NCBI GenBank assembly: GCA_032871835.1
Contig: CM065298.1
Span: 9,597,596-9,661,595, forward strand
Origin: Dipteronia dyeriana
Taxonomy: Eukaryota > Streptophyta > Magnoliopsida > Sapindales > Sapindaceae
DNA length: 64,000 bases
Direction of reading: 5' to 3'
Part shown: in pieces, positions 24,071 to 35,755 of the stretch
How the letters are laid out: each line of letters begins with the position of its first letter
Position numbering within the stretch: the first letter of the stretch is position 1
The notes under the pieces: model-generated
Databases searched by the model: none
What the model saw: only the letters and a program-made list of their open reading frames with translations
What the model was told of the DNA's origin: nothing
Program-made: the position numbers and the translations under genes

Positions 24071-24923
24071 AATTTTATATGGAAGCGGAGTGAGTGTGTT
24101 GAGGTGTCATGTTAAACACAATCACGGGATTCTCTGCGAATATCGAACGTAATACTTTCGATGCACAAGTCCTTATCTGTCTCAAAAAAGTTAATGATTT
24201 TACTACACTCAAAAAGGTTTGATCAACTAATAGTTCCTTAGCGGCTAAGCACGTGAGGATAAATCTAAAATTGCTTTTTAATTAATGTAAGTGAATAAGT
24301 GATACAGTATTAAAGAAGTTTAATAATTCCCTGTAAAGAAAAAACATTTAGATCAAAGTATATTATAATATTATAGAATCGATTTTATAATACTACATGA
24401 CTAACGTGTAGTTTCAAAACCATAACATTGCATAATATCAATCATGCATTTTCTTTCAAAACCAACCTAACGAAAGAAAAAATAGTACAAAAGTCAAGTC
24501 AAAAATCATACCCCTTTGCTCCTATAAATATAATGTAAAATAAATACTTTTTAAAAGAAATATTTGTCAAGTCATAAAACATTAGCTGCTTTTAATCAAC
24601 GACAATTTTAAGTAGAATCACTTTCGAATCCACCTACAGAATTTGCTGCTCCTACAAAGCAGAGCCGATCTTTACTACTTTTCAATGATATTTTTCTTCT
24701 TCTTGTTTGATGTACAAAGAAAGATTTGGCCAGTAGGTAAACATACAAGGATATATAAATCCTACTATTTTCTATATTTTTATAATTCAGAAATCCTCCA
24801 AACCTACTTAGTAAATTCGAGTTCGAAATTTAAGCCATTGCTGAACCCTACAATTTTTTATAAAGAGTAAAGTATGACATTTGATTATATAGGTATCTAT
24901 GACGGGATTCGAACCTGAGCAAA
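24071..24923 (+). repeat. Segmental repeat S1, full copy
   Basis: The most complete S1 copy. Its first ~285 bases match 20874-21166 and its last ~687 bases match 14432-15121. It ends GAACCTGAGCAAA. It is followed by 165 unique bases and then copia element 2. No function is recognised. Confidence 0.85.
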
Positions 24924-25084
24924 CTAAATGTTTGACCATAAACCACAGTCAATTATATATATTTTTTGTACTTTTTAGTCAAATATTTGTTTTTATTAGT
25001 TAATTTAAACCAAGATATACAATACAAGATTTAGTACCACACATATGAGCGTCCAACATTATTGTCTTTAACTAGTAATATGAA

Positions 25085-25089
25085 TAATC
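25085..25089 (+). repeat. Target-site duplication of copia element 2, left
   Basis: TAATC immediately before the 5' LTR. The same five bases follow the 3' LTR at 31212-31216. Confidence 0.9.
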
Positions 25090-25645
25090 TGTTGAAAAAA
25101 AAATTCCATCATATGGGACCACACATGTGAACATTAAATGTGTTGTGCTACTTTTGGTTAAACCTAAATTAAAGTGATCTAATTAAGATATAAAGCATTA
25201 AGGCTTAAGGGTATAATTGTCATGGAATTAATGTGTAGATACCATAGTACTATTTCTAATTTGTTGAGGGGCCGAATTAGAAAAAGCCAATATATATAAT
25301 AATTTGATTATTATATATTTAGGGTTATGATCCCCAAATTACACGATACTTTATGTTTCTCTGTATCTCATCAACAGAGCATCAAGAACACAGTATGGTT
25401 TATAGAGATCGTGTTAATTTGGAAGATCACAACTCATTCACAAATCTCCAGCGATGGATTCAGGTACACTTTCGCTTTCTAGATTTAACTTTCTCTTGAA
25501 TTGGTATGGGTTTATGTTAGGATTGTTTACGGCTTGATTAAATATGTATAGAAACATGTTTAGGTTAAACATTCAGACTAATTTTGTGCCTAAGCATGTT
25601 ATGGTTTTATATGAATGGTTTTGTGTTAATCAGAAAATCCTAACA
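25090..25645 (+). repeat. 5' LTR of copia element 2
   Basis: TG...CA ends, nearly identical to 30644-31211. Near its end it contains ATGGATTCAG followed by GTACAC, a start codon plus a good splice donor, and TTAATCAG shortly before the LTR end, a possible acceptor. Confidence 0.93.
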
Positions 25646-25647
25646 AG

Positions 25648-25660
25648 TGGTATCAGAGCC
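25648..25660 (+). other. Primer-binding site of copia element 2
   Basis: TGGTATCAGAGCC, complementary to the 3' end of plant initiator tRNA-Met, two bases after the LTR end. Confidence 0.88.
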
Positions 25661-25821
25661 ACCCATAATTGATTCTTGAGGATTTCAGTTTTATTGATTA
25701 ATTTATGTGTTGAATTCATAAACAAAATATTATGTGTTGAATCCATAGATTATTTGGGTTTTTATCTTCTTTTATGAACTTTGGTTGATTTGGATTCGGG
25801 TTTGTTTGATCATGTATATCA

Positions 25822-25870
25822 ATAAAATAAAATAAAATAAAATAAAATAAAATAAAACAAACAAACAAAC
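25822..25870 (+). repeat. (AAAAT)n/(AAAC)n microsatellite in copia 2 leader
   Basis: Repeated AATAA pentamers followed by ACAA tetramers. Confidence 0.85.
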
Positions 25871-26573
25871 CGTGTTCTTCTGGTTTTCAGAAGAAAAAAA
25901 AAACTGGCAAAGTTTCGGGTTGTTGGGTTTCAACCCAACCCAGACCCATCATTCTTCTGGGTCAACACCGGTTATTTTTCCGGTGGGTTTCTAGCACGAA
26001 ACCGGTTCGATTCGCTGCGACGAGGATGATCGTCGATCCTCCACCACGATCGGTCCAGATCGAGCGATCCAAGACCACCTCCAGCCGCCGTTCTTTCAAT
26101 CGTTCTCCCCAGATCGATCTCCGTCGTCATGCGCTGCCGTTCGTCGTGGTCTTCTGGCGACGGTGCGGTGGCTATTGCAACGGCAGTGCACGGTAGAAAC
26201 CTAGGGTTTCAGAAAACGTTTTTTTTTTGCTCAGGCCCCTCATATGAAAATTTAAAATTCTTGAGGGACTGTTTTGCAAATTATTTGGGCCATTGTGTGA
26301 TTTTGATAAAGTTTCGGGGTCAGTTTATAATTACAAAGTGTGATTTTGATCACTTTGTAATTTTCAAAAGTTTTGGGGACAAATTTTAATTATTACAAAT
26401 TACTGTGTCAGTTTATGATTTTAACAAAATATAGGGGTCGATTTGTAATTACTAAAACTTAAGGGGCTATTCTATAATTTTACAAAATAAGGGGCACTTG
26501 TAATTTTGATAAAATAAAATTATTTTATCTTATTTTATTTTATTTTATTTTAAGGATCAACTAAAATTCAGAT

Positions 26574-27360
26574 ATTTGGTGGTATACCATTTATGGTTAA
26601 ATAAAGTAGTCCATCATTCTAAATTGGCTAATTGAAACAAGATGTCACCAAAGTGACCTCTCTTGTATAGATTGTTCATGAGGGATGTTGGATGTTCATG
26701 TGTGTAAATTCATACGGGTATTTACTAGTCCAAAGGAAGGTTAATACTTGGCCGAATTGTACACACATCTGTGGTGGTAAACATGTGATGATTATAAGGT
26801 TTTGCATGTGAATAATAAGTTGATCCAAAGATAGATTTATTATTTAACATAAATTATTGTCAATGTTTGATCACTACAACAAGAGTACCACTTACAATTA
26901 ATATTATTATCCAAAGACTTGATATTAATGATGTACTAGGTATCTTAAGATGAGACCGATCATTATTTGGTATATCTTTTATGGTTAAATAAAGTGGTCT
27001 ATCATTCTAAATGGGCTATTGAAGCAAGATGTCGCCAAAGTGACCTCTCTTGTGTAGATTATTCATGAGGGATGTTGGATGTTTGTGTGTATGTAAATTC
27101 ATGCTAGTATTAGTCGGCCCAAAGGAAGGTTAATACTTGGCAGAATTGCACACACACACCTGTGGTGATAAATATGTGACGATTATAAGGTTTTACATGT
27201 GAATCGTAAGTCAATCCAAAGATAGATTTATTATTTGACATTAATTATTGTCAATATTTGATCACTACAACAAGATTACCACTTACAATTAATATTACTG
27301 TTCAAAGACTTGATATTAATGTTGTGCTAGGTATCTTGAGATGAGACTTACCATTATTTG
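26574..27360 (+). repeat. Two-copy ~400-bp tandem repeat in copia 2 leader
   Basis: The copy starting at 26574 (TTTGGTGGTATACC) and the copy starting near 26974 (TATTTGGTATATC) share ATGGTTAAATAAAGT, GAGGGATGTTGGATG, AAAGGAAGGTTAATACTTGG and TCCAAAGATAGATTTATTAT in the same order. Together they make up most of the untranslated leader before gag. The same arrangement, with an extra partial copy, is in element 3. Confidence 0.85.
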
Positions 27361-27463
27361 AATTTGTTGATCATTGTATTTGTTTATTAATGTGAGCATG
27401 TTTATGTGTTTGTTTTGTTCTCTTTAAAGTTAATGTTTTACTATATCTGCTAATATCAACTCT

Positions 27464-28104
27464 ATACCCATACTTAATGGGATCAACTTTAAAGATTTGG
27501 AAGGAGAACTTACTCATTAATCTCGGTTGCATGGATCTAGACCTTGCACTTCGGGTTGAGCAACCCGCTTCTCTTACGGATGCAAGTTCTCCTGATGATA
27601 GAAAGAACTTTGAGAAGTGGGATCGCTCAAATTGCATGAGTGTTATGATCATGAAGCGCGGCATTCCGGAGGCATTTAGGGGTGCTGTATCTAAAAAGAT
27701 AACCAAAACCAAAGAGTTCCTAACCGAAATTGAAAAACGTTTTATGAAAAACGATTAGGTAGAAACAAGCACGCTTTTACAAAGCTTGATTCTATGAGGT
27801 ACAATGGCAAATGGAACATAAGGGAGTACGTTATGGAAATGTCTCATATTGCTTCTAAGTTTAAGGCATTAAAGCTCGAGCTGTCTATAGACTTGCTCGT
27901 GCATTTGGTATTAATATCACTTCCTGCACAATACATTCAATTTAAGGTCAGTTACAACTGTCAAAAGGAGAAATTGACTCTTAATGAGCTCATTTCTTAC
28001 TGTGTGCAAAAAGAAGAGAGACTGAAGCGAGATAGGATCGAAAGTGCTCATTTGGCTAGCACCTCTAAGGATAAGGGTAAATAGAGGAAGAATAATGAAG
28101 CTGT
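27464..28104 (+). pseudogene. Copia 2 gag remnant
   Basis: Conserved copia gag (UBN2-type) blocks LGCMDLDLALRVEQPASLTD, RKNFEKWDRSNCMSVMIMKR and NIREYVMEMSHIASKFKALK are readable but split. An extra T near 27495 appears to put the N-terminus out of frame (the usual NFKDWKEN block is broken). A TAG stop is at 27756, a frameshift at about 27790, and a TAG at 28082 after the STSKDKGK block. The sequence then jumps into integrase. The CCHC zinc knuckle that should follow is missing. Confidence 0.88.
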
Positions 28105-30212
28105 AAAATACCTTATGAGCTTTGGACAAGTAGAAAGCCAAGTCTAAAGCATTTTCACATTTTGGGATGTCTAGCTGAGGTAAGGTCTTACAGGCCACAT
28201 GAAAGGGAATTGGACTCCAAAACTGTGAGCAACTACTTCATTGGCTACTCTGAGCGATCAAGGGGCTATAAATTTTATGATCCCACACTTCGGTCAATTT
28301 TTGAAACGGGAAATGCAACATTTTTTGAGGATGTTGAGTTTGGGGGGAGAAATAAGGTTAGAGACATTGTCTTTGAGAAATAATCGATTTCGATTCTTAC
28401 TATCGCTTTTGACAATGTGCAGGTTTCTATACCTGTCACTGATCAAGAAGCGAATTTGGATCCTCAACCAAACAATGTTGAACAACCCCCTATTCAAGAT
28501 GAGGTAATTGTTCCCGATGAACAAACTCAACAACCTCAAGAACCAATGTCATTAAGGTGATCCACTAGAGAAAGGAGAAATGCTATTCCGGACGATTTTT
28601 ATGTATTTCTCTAGGAACATGAGGAAAACATTGGATCATTTTCCATCAAGCCATGCAGGGTTCCAACTCTCAAAAGTGGATTGAGGCCATGAATGAGGAA
28701 TATAATTCTATACAAGACAATAAGGTTTGGGAACTTGTCCCATTACCAGAAGGTGCGAAACCCATTGGTTGTAAATGGATATTTAAAACCAAAAGGGATT
28801 CGAAAGGTAATGTGGAGAGGTATAAGGCTCGTCTTGTAGCTAAAGGCTTTACCCAAAAAGAAGGGATTGACTATAAAGAGACTTTCTCTCCAGTTTCAAC
28901 GAAAGACTCTTTTAGGACAATCATGGCACTTGTTGCATATTTTGATCTTGAGCTTCATCAGATGGATGTCAAGACGGCGTTTCTCAATGGTGACATTGAT
29001 GAAACAATTTATATGGTGCAACCAGAAAACTTTGAGTCGGGAGACCCAAAGAATATGGTTTGCAAATTGACAAAATCCATTTATGGACTCAAGCAAGCTT
29101 CCCGTCAGTGGTACCATAAGTTTCATCAAGTGATTATCTCGTTTGGTTTTGAGATAAACATTGTTGATAATTGTGTGTATCACAAATTCAGTGGGAGTAA
29201 GCACATATTCCTGGTTTTATATGTCGATGACATACTGCTTGCCACAAATGATATAGGCATATTGCATGAAACCAATAGATTTCTATCAAAGAATTTTGAG
29301 ATGAAAGATCTTGGTGATGCCTCTTTTGTATTAGGGATTCAGATACAATGAGATCGTTCTCGGGGTATTCTTGGATTATCACAAAGGAGCTATATCGATA
29401 CAGTGCTCAAAAGGTTTGGCATGCAGGACTACAAACCAGGTGACACCCCCATCGCTAAGGGAGACAAGTTCAGTCTCAACCAGTGCCCTAAAAGTAACCT
29501 TGAAGTTAAGGAAATGCAGAAGATTCCCTATGCATCAGCTGTAGGGAGTCTAATGTATGCTCAAGTGTGTACGCGTCCGGATATTGCGTACATTATTGGT
29601 ATGTTAGGCAGATATTTAAGTAACCCTGGAATGGATCATTGGATAGCAGCCAAGCGGGTTATGAGGTATTTGAAGAGAATAAAAGATTACATGCTCATAT
29701 ATAGGAGATCGGATCAATTTGAGATCATAGGTTATTCCGACTCCGATTTTGCTGGATGTCAAGACAGTAGGAGATCCACAACAGGCTACATATACATGTT
29801 GGCTGGTGGAGCTATATCTTGGAAGAGTGCCAAACAGACACTCATAGCTTCTTCCACCATGGCAGTAGAGTTTGTAGCATGCTATGAGGCATCCAACCAT
29901 GGAATATGGCTGCGGAATTTTGTCACTGGGCTGTGCATTCTGGAGGGTGTTGAAAGACCACTCAAACTATATTGTGACAATAAGTCAGCAGTGCTATATT
30001 CTAACAACAACAGGAGCTCATCTAAGTCAAAGCATATTGACATTAAGTTCCTAGTTGTGAAGGAAAGAGTACAGAGTGGACATATATCCATAGAGCACAT
30101 TGGGACAAACTCCATGATAGCGGATCCGCTTACAAAAGGATTACCACCCAAGGTCTTTCATGAGCACACTGCTCATATGGGTGTTATTTTGTGTGAGGAT
30201 ATCATATTATAG
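28105..30212 (+). pseudogene. Copia 2 pol remnant: integrase C-terminus, reverse transcriptase, RNase H
   Basis: Starts inside integrase (KIPYELWTSRKPSLKHFHI, then YFIGYSERSRGYKFYDPT). Reverse transcriptase at 28653-29351 has CKWIFKTKRDSKGNVERYKA, HQMDVKTAFLNGDIDETIYM, SIYGLKQASRQWYHKFH and the catalytic YVDDIL. A TGA at 29349, CGA in the sister element, separates it from the RNase H frame (29403-30212), which keeps SDSDFAGC, ISWKSAKQTLIASSTMAVEF, YCDNKSAV and SKHIDIKF. A frameshift near 28150 and stops at 28381, 28558 and 28613 break the middle. The long open RT and RNase H frames suggest relatively late decay. Confidence 0.93.
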
Positions 30213-30643
30213 TGAGAGTTTGTATAATTGTGTATTGTATTGCTCTATATTTTTATTTTGGATATATGTATGCATTTATGTATTTGGATATTTATCTGAT
30301 CAGAAATAAAATATTCAGTTAATTACACTCTATTACATTGTGTTAAGTTTTGATCTCACTAAGGAATAAAGTAGGACCAGTTGGAATAGACATGTATATA
30401 TCACATTGCATTTAATTTTCATGCTACACATCCATGATTGATCTATGTCATTTGGTTATGTTGGTATACGTGACCATTGATAGGTTTAGTCACGCTAAAT
30501 GTGACGAAAACCGCTTTGATCCTATGTTGGCATAATCAATGGACGAGATTGTTCGGATATACCCTAAAATTGTGATAGCAAAATTTTGGAGCTCATAAAG
30601 TCATACATATTTGTAAAGTTACATATGTGGCCCAGTGGGAGAT

Positions 30644-31211
30644 TGTTGAAAAAAAAATTCCATCATATGGGGCCACACATGTGAACATTAAATGTGTTGT
30701 GCTAATTTTGGTTAAGCCTAAATTAAAGTGATCTAATTAAGATATAAAACATTAAGGCGTAAGGGTATAATTGTCATGGAATTAATGTGTAGATACCAGA
30801 GTACTATTTCTAATTTGTTGAGGGACCGAATTAGAAATAGCCAAATATATAATAATAATATATAATAATTTGATTATTATATATTTAGGGTTATGGTCCC
30901 CAAATTACACGATACTTTACATTTATCTGTATCCCATCAACAGAGCATCAAGAACACAGTAGGGTTCATAGAGATCGTGTTAATTTGAAAGATCACAACC
31001 CATTCACAAATCTCCAGCGATGGATTCAGGTACGTTTTCGCTTTCTAGATTTAACTTTCTCTTGAATTGATATGGGTTTATGTTAGGATTGTTTAGGGCT
31101 TGATTAAATATATATAGAAACATGTTTAGGTTAAACATTCAGACTAATTTTGTGCCTAAGCATGTTATGGTTTTATGTGAATGGTTTTGTGTTAATAAGA
31201 AAATCCTAACA
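30644..31211 (+). repeat. 3' LTR of copia element 2
   Basis: Pairs with 25090-25645. Begins TGTTGAAAAAAAAATTCC and ends AAATCCTAACA, followed by the TAATC duplication. Confidence 0.93.
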
Positions 31212-31216
31212 TAATC
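31212..31216 (+). repeat. Target-site duplication of copia element 2, right
   Basis: TAATC, identical to 25085-25089. Confidence 0.9.
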
Positions 31217-31660
31217 CAAATATTGATTTGATTTGATTAAAGCAGAGTACCTAACAGCATTGCAAATAAGTTGAAAACATTTGGGTTGATGTGAATAATG
31301 TTATGCAATACACAACCAATCAAAGCCAAAACAGTTATTTGACAGCAAGCAAAGGCCAACTTAGTAATTTACAAAATTATGATCAATATATATCATATTT
31401 AAATTACATTTCGAACGGGCAAACAGTCAAATGCCTTAATAGTTGAAATCTTCAAAATGAAACTTCATCGTTATATTCAAACCATCGGATTCAAACCTTA
31501 ATATTATATATATTCTCATTTTTATTTATAAAATAACCTGAATTACATATACAGTGTTTGATCTTGTTTCGATATATATCATTGTTGTCTTGTGACTATT
31601 GACAAATCAATTATTGCATGAATGATCAAGAAGTAGATAAAAAAGATTGAAGTAATTGTA
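31217..31660. other. AT-rich spacer between copia 2 and S2
   Basis: About 440 unique AT-rich bases without a recognisable feature. Together with 24924-25084 this appears to be the original spacer between the S1 and S2 repeats, into which copia 2 inserted. Confidence 0.5.
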
Positions 31661-31888
31661 GATAAGTTATTAATTGCTTCTCTTTTTATTATTACAAACC
31701 TATATCATCGATCTTTACAAACTCATCTTCACTCATGATTAACCCATATTCTTCAATTCGAAACCCAATATATATAATCAATCAAAATAATATCTAACTT
31801 CACAAACCAAGATTTGTTCAGAATAAAAACTCAAATACGTTCACACCAAAAAAAATGAAGAAAACACATCGTGAAATATACCGGAATC
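31661..31888 (+). repeat. Segmental repeat S2, copy 2 (empty site for copia 1)
   Basis: Matches 20639-20867. The sequence is continuous leftwards here (AGTAATTGTAGATAAG), so it acts as an uninterrupted version of the site where the copia 1 LTR ends. Confidence 0.8.
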
Positions 31889-32670
31889 TTTTCACAAAAG
31901 AAAAAAAAAATGAAAAAAAAATGAAGAACAGAGTGGATCGTGACATAATGTTCCACAAGATTGTTTGGTTTGATAAAGGGTATTCAAGGATGTGTGTTTT
32001 GAGAAGACTTGAAACGGTGAAAATAGAGATCCAAAGAAAATATAAGATCAAAGCTTTCAAAAAATGAAGTTGCTAGAGAAATTTAAGATCTTAAAAAAAA
32101 TGAAGAATACTTGAATAATTGATTGTTAAAAATCAAAAGAAGAATCGGAGCAAATTCGAAGAAGAAAAAGAAAAGGTTGAGAGACAGGATAGGATGGGTT
32201 CCATGGAACAGAGCAAAAACCAAAAGAAAAAACAACACAAAAAGACACCAAATAATCGGTACAAAACAGAGCATCAATTATATCTTTGAAGCTCATATTT
32301 GGGTCCCTACGTAACATTTTTTTAAATTTCTTATTTATTTATTTATTTAATAACATATTAACGATATAGATGAAAATAACAAAAACAACCTTTCGTTTTA
32401 TTAAATTTATCTAAATTTAACTAACACAATTAGATATATATAATTTTCGTTTCTATTTTTAATCATATTTTATACTACACCAAATATATAATTACTTTAT
32501 TTTTAATTTAATTATATCTGGTACACAAAAGCATATTTAAAGAGAACCATAATAACCTTGACTACTTAATTTTTTTTACAAAAGTTTACAATCTCTTTAT
32601 GAGTTGCATAGTTGCCCCACGTAAACTTTACAAAGTCGAGTCCACATCTGCAAGAAAAGAAACCTACTAA
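31889..32670. other. AT/GA-rich intergenic DNA
   Basis: Contains A- and GA-rich low-complexity sequence (31889-32330) giving lysine-rich ORFs on + and phenylalanine/leucine-rich ORFs on -. Neither has a recognisable domain, so none is called. The rest is AT-rich spacer. Confidence 0.5.
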
Positions 32671-33383
32671 GACTCAGTTTGGCATTATTTTTCTAACTGT
32701 TTTTAGGGTCAAAAGTGATTCTGGACCTCAGACAGGGTATTTGGTAAAATCGTGGGGAAGTGCCTTTGGTCACTTTTAGCTTCTCTCAACTGAGTTTTTG
32801 AGAAGCTACAAATACATGTTTTTGGATTTTGGCTTCTGCTTTTAGAAAACGCGCTACAGTGATATTAAATGAAATTTTACTGACTTTCCAACTTTGTCAT
32901 TGCCTTTAACGAAATTTAACAAAAAAAAATTGGGCTTATATTTTTGTACAAAAAAAATGTTTCCATAATTAATTCAATAAAGTAAAATAAAAATGAAATA
33001 AAAAATAAAGTACAATAAAATAAAGAAATAAAAAAATAAAGAAATAGGACTAATCAATTAAATAAAGTAGAATAAAAAATATGGTTAATTAATTCAATAA
33101 AGTACCATAATTATATAACACTTAACACTAAATACAAATAAATAAGAAAAATATAAAGTATAGCAAATTAGTATCATTTAGATGTTTTTGTCCTTTTAGT
33201 AATTTTACACACTCACAACACTTTTTATATCAGTTTACCAAACACTTTGAAATTGTTTTTAGTTCTCACAGCATTTTTGAAAATCAGTTTACCAAACACT
33301 CAGCTGATTCTTCCCACAGCAATTCCCCCCACAACAATTTCAGAAGCACTTCTCCCCACAGCACAACAATACCAAACTGAGCC
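32671..33383. mobile_element. PIF/Harbinger-like (Tourist-type) MITE, 713 bp
   Basis: Terminal inverted repeats are GACTCAGTTTGGCATT at the left and AATACCAAACTGAGCC at the right. Both ends are flanked by TAA (32668-32670 and 33384-33386), the usual target duplication of the PIF/Harbinger superfamily. The interior is AT-rich, contains the repeated phrase CAGTTTACCAAACACT and has no transposase frame. Confidence 0.85.
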
Positions 33384-33386
33384 TAA

Positions 33387-34287
33387 GATCATATCTACTG
33401 TACTCTAAAATAAAGTATCAGTTGCTCCTATCTTACTCTAAATTTCTGTTTCTACAAAAATTAGAGTTTTCAATTCTGCTACTCTAAATTAGAGTACTAA
33501 ATCTCATACTTTAAATTTATTTTCCAATATTTTATATTACATTTATATTTGTCTACATTTTTCATCAAATTCAATTAATATGTAATAAATTTTATTAATT
33601 TAAAAACTATATCATTAGATATGTCTCATATAAATCTTTAAAATAAGTCCAATATTGAATATTAATTGATAATATTTTCTATACCCATTCTTACCCTACT
33701 TTATCATTTGTGTGTTTTGGTTTCTTTCTCATAATCAAGTCTTCTATTATGCTTTCTACATTTTCAGTTTTTTTTTTTTAATTTACATAAATAATCCGAT
33801 TGATTCCCAACTAGATCATGGTTATAGTTGTTAATTAGTACTTGTAATTAAAAAAAACAGAAGGTTGCTCATTGACTGACCAAACCCCGTAAAAAACCTT
33901 CCTTCCATAGTTATTCTTTCTATTAGTTTGTTATAAAAGATTATTCTGTTGTAAAAAAATATCTTTTTACATATTAATAATTATAAGTTAGTAATAAAAT
34001 AAAAAACCAAAACAATGTGACAATAAAACTTCTAAATAAAAATTATAATTATATAAACATATTAAAATAAAGATAGAAAAAACTTAAAAATTAGTTGAAA
34101 AATATTAGAAAAGAAATAAATTGGTCGATGAAATTAGTTGAAAAATGTTAGAACCTAAAAATTAGTTATCGTAAAATGATTATGCACAAATAAAACATTA
34201 TATTTTTACAAAAAGTAAAAAAAAAAAAATTATTAAAAATAATATATGTTAAAATTTAATTGAACAATAATTTATTAAAAAATGTAA

Positions 34288-34333
<46 letters not shown>

Positions 34334-34525
34334 TAATTTATATAAAGATATAAATAGAAATATGGATGAGATAGAGATAGAGATAGAGATAAAATTAGGA
34401 AGTGAGGTGGCATGGGATGGGAGTGAAAAAAATAATTAGATAGAATTTTAGAGAAATATTCTATTTTATAATTTTATTTTAGAGATAGAGATAGAGATAG
34501 AGTTTGATTGGGAAATGCTTTAAGG
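33387..34525. other. AT-rich intergenic DNA with microsatellites
   Basis: About 1.1 kb without a gene. A block rich in ACTCTAAATT / AATTAGAGT words (33400-33520) may be the end of a small element. It also holds (AAT)n at 34288-34332 and two (GATAGA)n runs (about 34368-34390 and 34482-34502). Confidence 0.5.
34288..34332. repeat. (AAT)n microsatellite
   Basis: About fifteen consecutive AAT triplets. Confidence 0.9.
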
Positions 34526-35755
34526 TAGTGCTGTAATAATGGGCCGGCCCGTGACAGGTCGGTCCGACCGGTCCAGGAAGACAACGGGCCGTGCTTGGCA
34601 CGGCCTGTGAAGGAAGCAAGCCAGGTCGCGGCCTGGCCCATGAAAGGCCGCGTGCCGGGCCGCTGGTAGGAGGCCCGACAGGCCGACCCTCCACGGCCCG
34701 CCAAGACGGCGTGCCAGGCCCGTCAGACCGGTCAATTGGTCCGTTCGGCCAAACAGGTTTTATTTTTTTTATTTTTTTTATTTTTTTTTCAAAAACCCTC
34801 CAACGCTGGAATTCAAATTCCAGCCGTTGGAGCAAAAAGAATTTACAAAACCCCCCTGAAATCTTTTAAATTACATTTTGACCCACAAATCAAATTTTTC
34901 TATAAATACTTCCATCCATTTCATTTTCCATTCACTCTCTCTATCATTCTTTCAATCTCTCATTATCTCAAATCTCAATCTCTAATATATTCTCCAATTC
35001 TCTAAACTTTTTCATTCAATTTTGTTATTACTCTCTCTACAAAATTCTCTACATTTTCCACCAACACACCAAATTTAAAAGGTACAATTTTGTTATTACT
35101 TTTGCTCAAACATATTCTCATAGTAAATTTATATGTTTATGTTTAGATTTTAGTTACTTTATGAAAACATTTTTATTTAGTTAGTTAGTTTATCAATTTT
35201 TGGGCTTTAATGTTAATATTATTTGTTTTGTTTATTAAGATTTTTAAGTTTAATAGTAATTTTAATATTTGTTATTAGTAAATTTAGAAAGTTAATTTGT
35301 ATTACTGAATTTAATTTTTGTAATAAGTAAATGATGAATGTTAAGTGTAGTAATTACGTTTGATATTTTTTTTTTCATAAATTACGATTTTTTAGTGTAG
35401 TTGTTTATTTTAATATTTTTGGTGAGTATGTTATGAATTTATAGTGTAGTAGTGAATTTAAAATTTTTTGTTAGTAGATTATGTTAGTAAATTTAAGAGT
35501 AGTGGTTCAATTCATCAATTTTATGTTAGTATATTATGTTAGTAAATTTATCATTTTTATTTGTAGAATTTAATATTTTTTGTTAGTAGATTATGATTTT
35601 TTTGTTTATTTAATTTGTTTTTGAAGTAAATTAATTATTGTAAGTGTTGTATTATTTATAGTAATTATTGTTAGTAAATTAAGATTACTGTTAGTAAATA
35701 TTGATTTTTAATTTGACTATTAACTAATACAGTGCTCATATTTTTACTTCAGATA

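Larger units (their letters stand above)
25090..31211 (+). mobile_element. Ty1/copia LTR retrotransposon 2, complete ends, internally deleted
   Basis: A 6122-bp element bounded by LTRs of 556 bp (25090-25645) and 568 bp (30644-31211), both TGTTGAAAAA...CCTAACA, with a perfect 5-bp target duplication TAATC. The primer-binding site TGGTATCAGAGCC (25648-25660) fits initiator tRNA-Met, and a purine tract CCCAGTGGGAGA ends just before the 3' LTR. The order is a 1.8-kb leader, gag, reverse transcriptase and RNase H. The zinc knuckle, protease and most of integrase are missing. The two LTRs differ by several substitutions plus an AATAATAATAT insertion, so the insertion is not recent. Confidence 0.95.

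Noticed and set aside
14432..24923. S1 as a gene family (shared 61-75 codon ORF starting MIFFFFLFD)
   Set aside because: The ORF is T-rich low complexity and is not better conserved than the flanking sequence.
26129..26389. 86-codon ORF in the copia 2 leader
   Set aside because: Not conserved as a frame in element 3 and lies in the untranslated leader.
31855..32067. Lys/Arg-rich ORF
   Set aside because: Low-complexity A/G-rich DNA downstream of the S2 repeat, with no domain.
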